From Staphylococcus devriesei (lineage in GTDB: Bacteria > Bacillota > Bacilli > Staphylococcales > Staphylococcaceae), in assembly GCF_002902625.1 (NCBI RefSeq), contig NZ_PPRG01000021.1:1-39367 (forward strand): a stretch of DNA of 39,367 nt, written 5' to 3'. The stretch's first letter is position 1, and each line of letters begins with the position of its first letter. A program made the position numbers and the translations under genes. Below, piece after piece: positions 38,026 to 39,367 of the stretch. Under the pieces are notes generated by a model. That model was given only the letters and a program-made list of their open reading frames with translations, ran no database searches and had not been told where the DNA came from.

Positions 38026-38221
38026 ATAGATATTAAGATATTAATACTGAGTATGTTATGTTATAGCGAACTAATGAGTTTAATTTATATAACCGCTTCT
38101 TTTTATGTAACTAGAACTTAAACCTTTTATATATGCTTTAAACTTAGTGCTTTATTTAACTGGAAGAGTAATATAAAATAGAAAAGGACAATTTAAATAA
38201 CTATTGGTAGAGGTGTTCTGA

Positions 38222-39058
38222 GTGCAAAAGTTTTTTAAAAATAACAAGTTGATTGTTGTTTTATGTGCGATAATTGTCTTCATTGCACTGATTGGTTTGT
38301 CTTTACGTTCACAAACTCAATCACCTCCTGAACAATATGTGGGGGATTCTGTTTCCTTTGGTCAAAGAGTGGTCAGTTATCCCGTTAATTTTGTGACTGG
38401 AGCAATAAATAATCTTTTTAGTTCAAATAAAGCTACTGACAATAAAAAGATTAAACAACTTGAGGCTAAAAACGAGAAATTAGAAGCCGAAAATAAAAGT
38501 TTAAAAAAAGAATTAGATATGACAGATGCATCGAAATATGATGCGATTTCTGGTGCAGTCATTGCACGTAATCCCGATCAATGGATGAATACAGTTATAA
38601 TTGATAAAGGCAAAAAAAATGGTGTTCGTGATAATATGGCAGTTATGACTGCTGATGGCTTAATTGGGCGAGTCACTAAAGTAAATCAATTTTCTTCGCA
38701 AGTGGATTTACTTTCAACCAATACTCGAACAGGTAAATTATCAGTTAATATTGAACATGACTCAAATAATGTTTTCGGACTTATCGATCGTTATGATAAT
38801 AAAAACCAAGAGCTTATTATTAGTAACATTAACAATAAAGATAAACTCTCTAAAGGTGATAAAGTCGTGACAAGTGGTTTAGCTGATCAATTACCAAGTG
38901 ACTTATACATAGGTGAAGTTACAAAAGTTGAAAATGATGAATATGGATTAGCTAAAGAAGTAAGAGTGAAAACTGGCGCTAACTTATCTGATATTAACCA
39001 TGTTTATGTAGCTAAAAGTGATGCGAATAGTTCTGCTGAAGGAAGTAGGGACAATTAA
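38222..39058 (+). CDS. mreC: rod shape-determining protein MreC
   Basis: Envelope morphogenesis protein of 278 residues. N-terminal cytoplasmic basic segment, one membrane helix (about 10-28), coiled coil about 72-100 (KQLEAKNEKLEAENKSL), then the two-lobed beta domain (GAVIARNPDQWMNTVIIDKG, and VVTSGLADQLPSDLYIGEV). Start GTG 38222 with AGAGGTG (38210-38216). In cocci it acts with MreD in cell-wall synthesis; no mreB is present here, as is usual in staphylococci. Overlaps mreD by one base. The promoter is unclear (TAAAAT at 38174-38179). Confidence 0.95.
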   Translation: MQKFFKNNKLIVVLCAIIVFIALIGLSLRSQTQSPPEQYVGDSVSFGQRVVSYPVNFVTGAINNLFSSNKATDNKKIKQLEAKNEKLEAENKSLKKELDMTDASKYDAISGAVIARNPDQWMNTVIIDKGKKNGVRDNMAVMTADGLIGRVTKVNQFSSQVDLLSTNTRTGKLSVNIEHDSNNVFGLIDRYDNKNQELIISNINNKDKLSKGDKVVTSGLADQLPSDLYIGEVTKVENDEYGLAKEVRVKTGANLSDINHVYVAKSDANSSAEGSRDN

Positions 39059-39348
39059 TGAGAGCATTATCTTACTTAGTAATAGGTATCATTTTATTCT
39101 ATATCGATACAATTATTGGATTAGTTATCCCGATGCATATAGGTAAGTTCGAAATTATCTTTGTTCCACATTTAACACTTTTATTTATATTATTATTAAC
39201 CATATATCGTGGTTTTGGTGTTGGTTTAATATTAGGTGGATTATTAGGAATTGTAACTGATTTATATTTAGGCAGTGTTTATGGTTTGTACATGTTCGGA
39301 TACATTCTGTTAGTTCTTCTCTTCGATAACTTTTTTAAAGTATTTTAT
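39058..39348 (+). CDS. mreD: rod shape-determining protein MreD (5' part only)
   Basis: Starts at ATG 39058, sharing one base with the mreC stop (TAATG). 97 residues of real sequence, MRALSYLVIGIILFYIDT onward, with three to four hydrophobic helices; a full MreD has about 165-180 residues. The frame stays open to the window end, but from 39349 the bases are adapter sequence, adding a false LSLIHI tail. The gene is therefore cut by the end of the assembly, not by mutation. Confidence 0.85.
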
Positions 39349-39367
39349 CTGTCTCTTATACACATCT
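39349..39367. other. Tn5/Nextera mosaic-end adapter sequence (artefact)
   Basis: CTGTCTCTTATACACATCT is exactly the 19-base complement of the Tn5 mosaic end used in tagmentation libraries. It is the last thing in the window and interrupts mreD. It is a sequencing/assembly residue, not part of the genome. Confidence 0.97.

Noticed and set aside
39058..39367. mreD as a complete gene or as a gene broken by a transposon
   Set aside because: The 19-base Tn5 end is at the exact window end with no transposon sequence beyond it; an adapter residue explains it better than a real Tn5 insertion.
1..39367. Hidden mobile island, defence or CRISPR system
   Set aside because: Gene order matches the staphylococcal core from end to end; no integrase, transposase, direct-repeat array, attachment duplication or change in base composition was seen.

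Overview
This is a contiguous piece of core chromosome from a low-GC Gram-positive bacterium, almost certainly a Staphylococcus other than S. aureus. The evidence is the low-GC codon usage, the gene order (phoPR-polA-mutM-coaE-gapB-nrdR-dnaB-dnaI-thrS-lysP-infC-rpmI-rplT-Nudix-TPR-tig-clpX-ysxC-hemAXCDBL-...-tag-valS-folC-comC-radC-...-mreCD), staphylococcal-type small membrane proteins near the right end, and a dispersed staphylococcal intergenic repeat after hemL. Proteins recalled from S. aureus (e.g. CoaE) are clearly related but not identical. I cannot name the species.

Layout. 1-2.6 kb: phosphate two-component system phoP-phoR. 2.6-2.87 kb: an unexplained, strongly folded intergenic element that looks like a small RNA. 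2.87-7.1 kb: DNA polymerase I, MutM and CoaE in one unit ending in a long hairpin. 7.1-8.35 kb: gluconeogenic gapB with catabolite-type operator sequences. 8.5-11.3 kb: nrdR-dnaB-dnaI (dNTP control plus helicase loading). 11.3-13.6 kb: thrS behind a threonine T-box. 13.6-15.5 kb: lysine permease behind an L-box riboswitch. 15.5-16.9 kb: infC-rpmI-rplT behind an attenuator-type leader, infC probably starting at AUA. 17-18.5 kb: a Nudix protein and a TPR protein. 18.6-22.2 kb: trigger factor, ClpX and YsxC, each behind its own transcription signals. 22.3-28.5 kb: hemAXCDBL, all of the C5 route from glutamyl-tRNA to uroporphyrinogen III, behind a palindromic operator candidate. 28.5-30.6 kb: repeat element, AbrB-family membrane protein, and convergent tag. 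30.6-34.9 kb: valS (valine T-box) and folC. 35-36.5 kb: comC-radC. 36.5-38 kb: four small proteins, including a 47-residue one. 38.2-39.35 kb: mreC and a truncated mreD.

The genes are mostly replication/repair, translation, protein quality control, heme synthesis and cell-shape functions. Regulation is rich in RNA: two T-boxes, one lysine riboswitch, one ribosomal-protein leader and many intrinsic terminators.

The last 19 bases (39349-39367) are exactly the Tn5/Nextera mosaic-end adapter sequence, so the window ends in a sequencing artefact and the last residues of mreD as read are not biological. I found no mobile element, CRISPR array, tRNA or rRNA gene, defence system or biosynthetic cluster. 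The most interesting unexplained items are the phoR-polA RNA-like element, the hemA promoter palindrome, the paired CcpN-like boxes at gapB, the AUA start of infC and the recurring terminator family.
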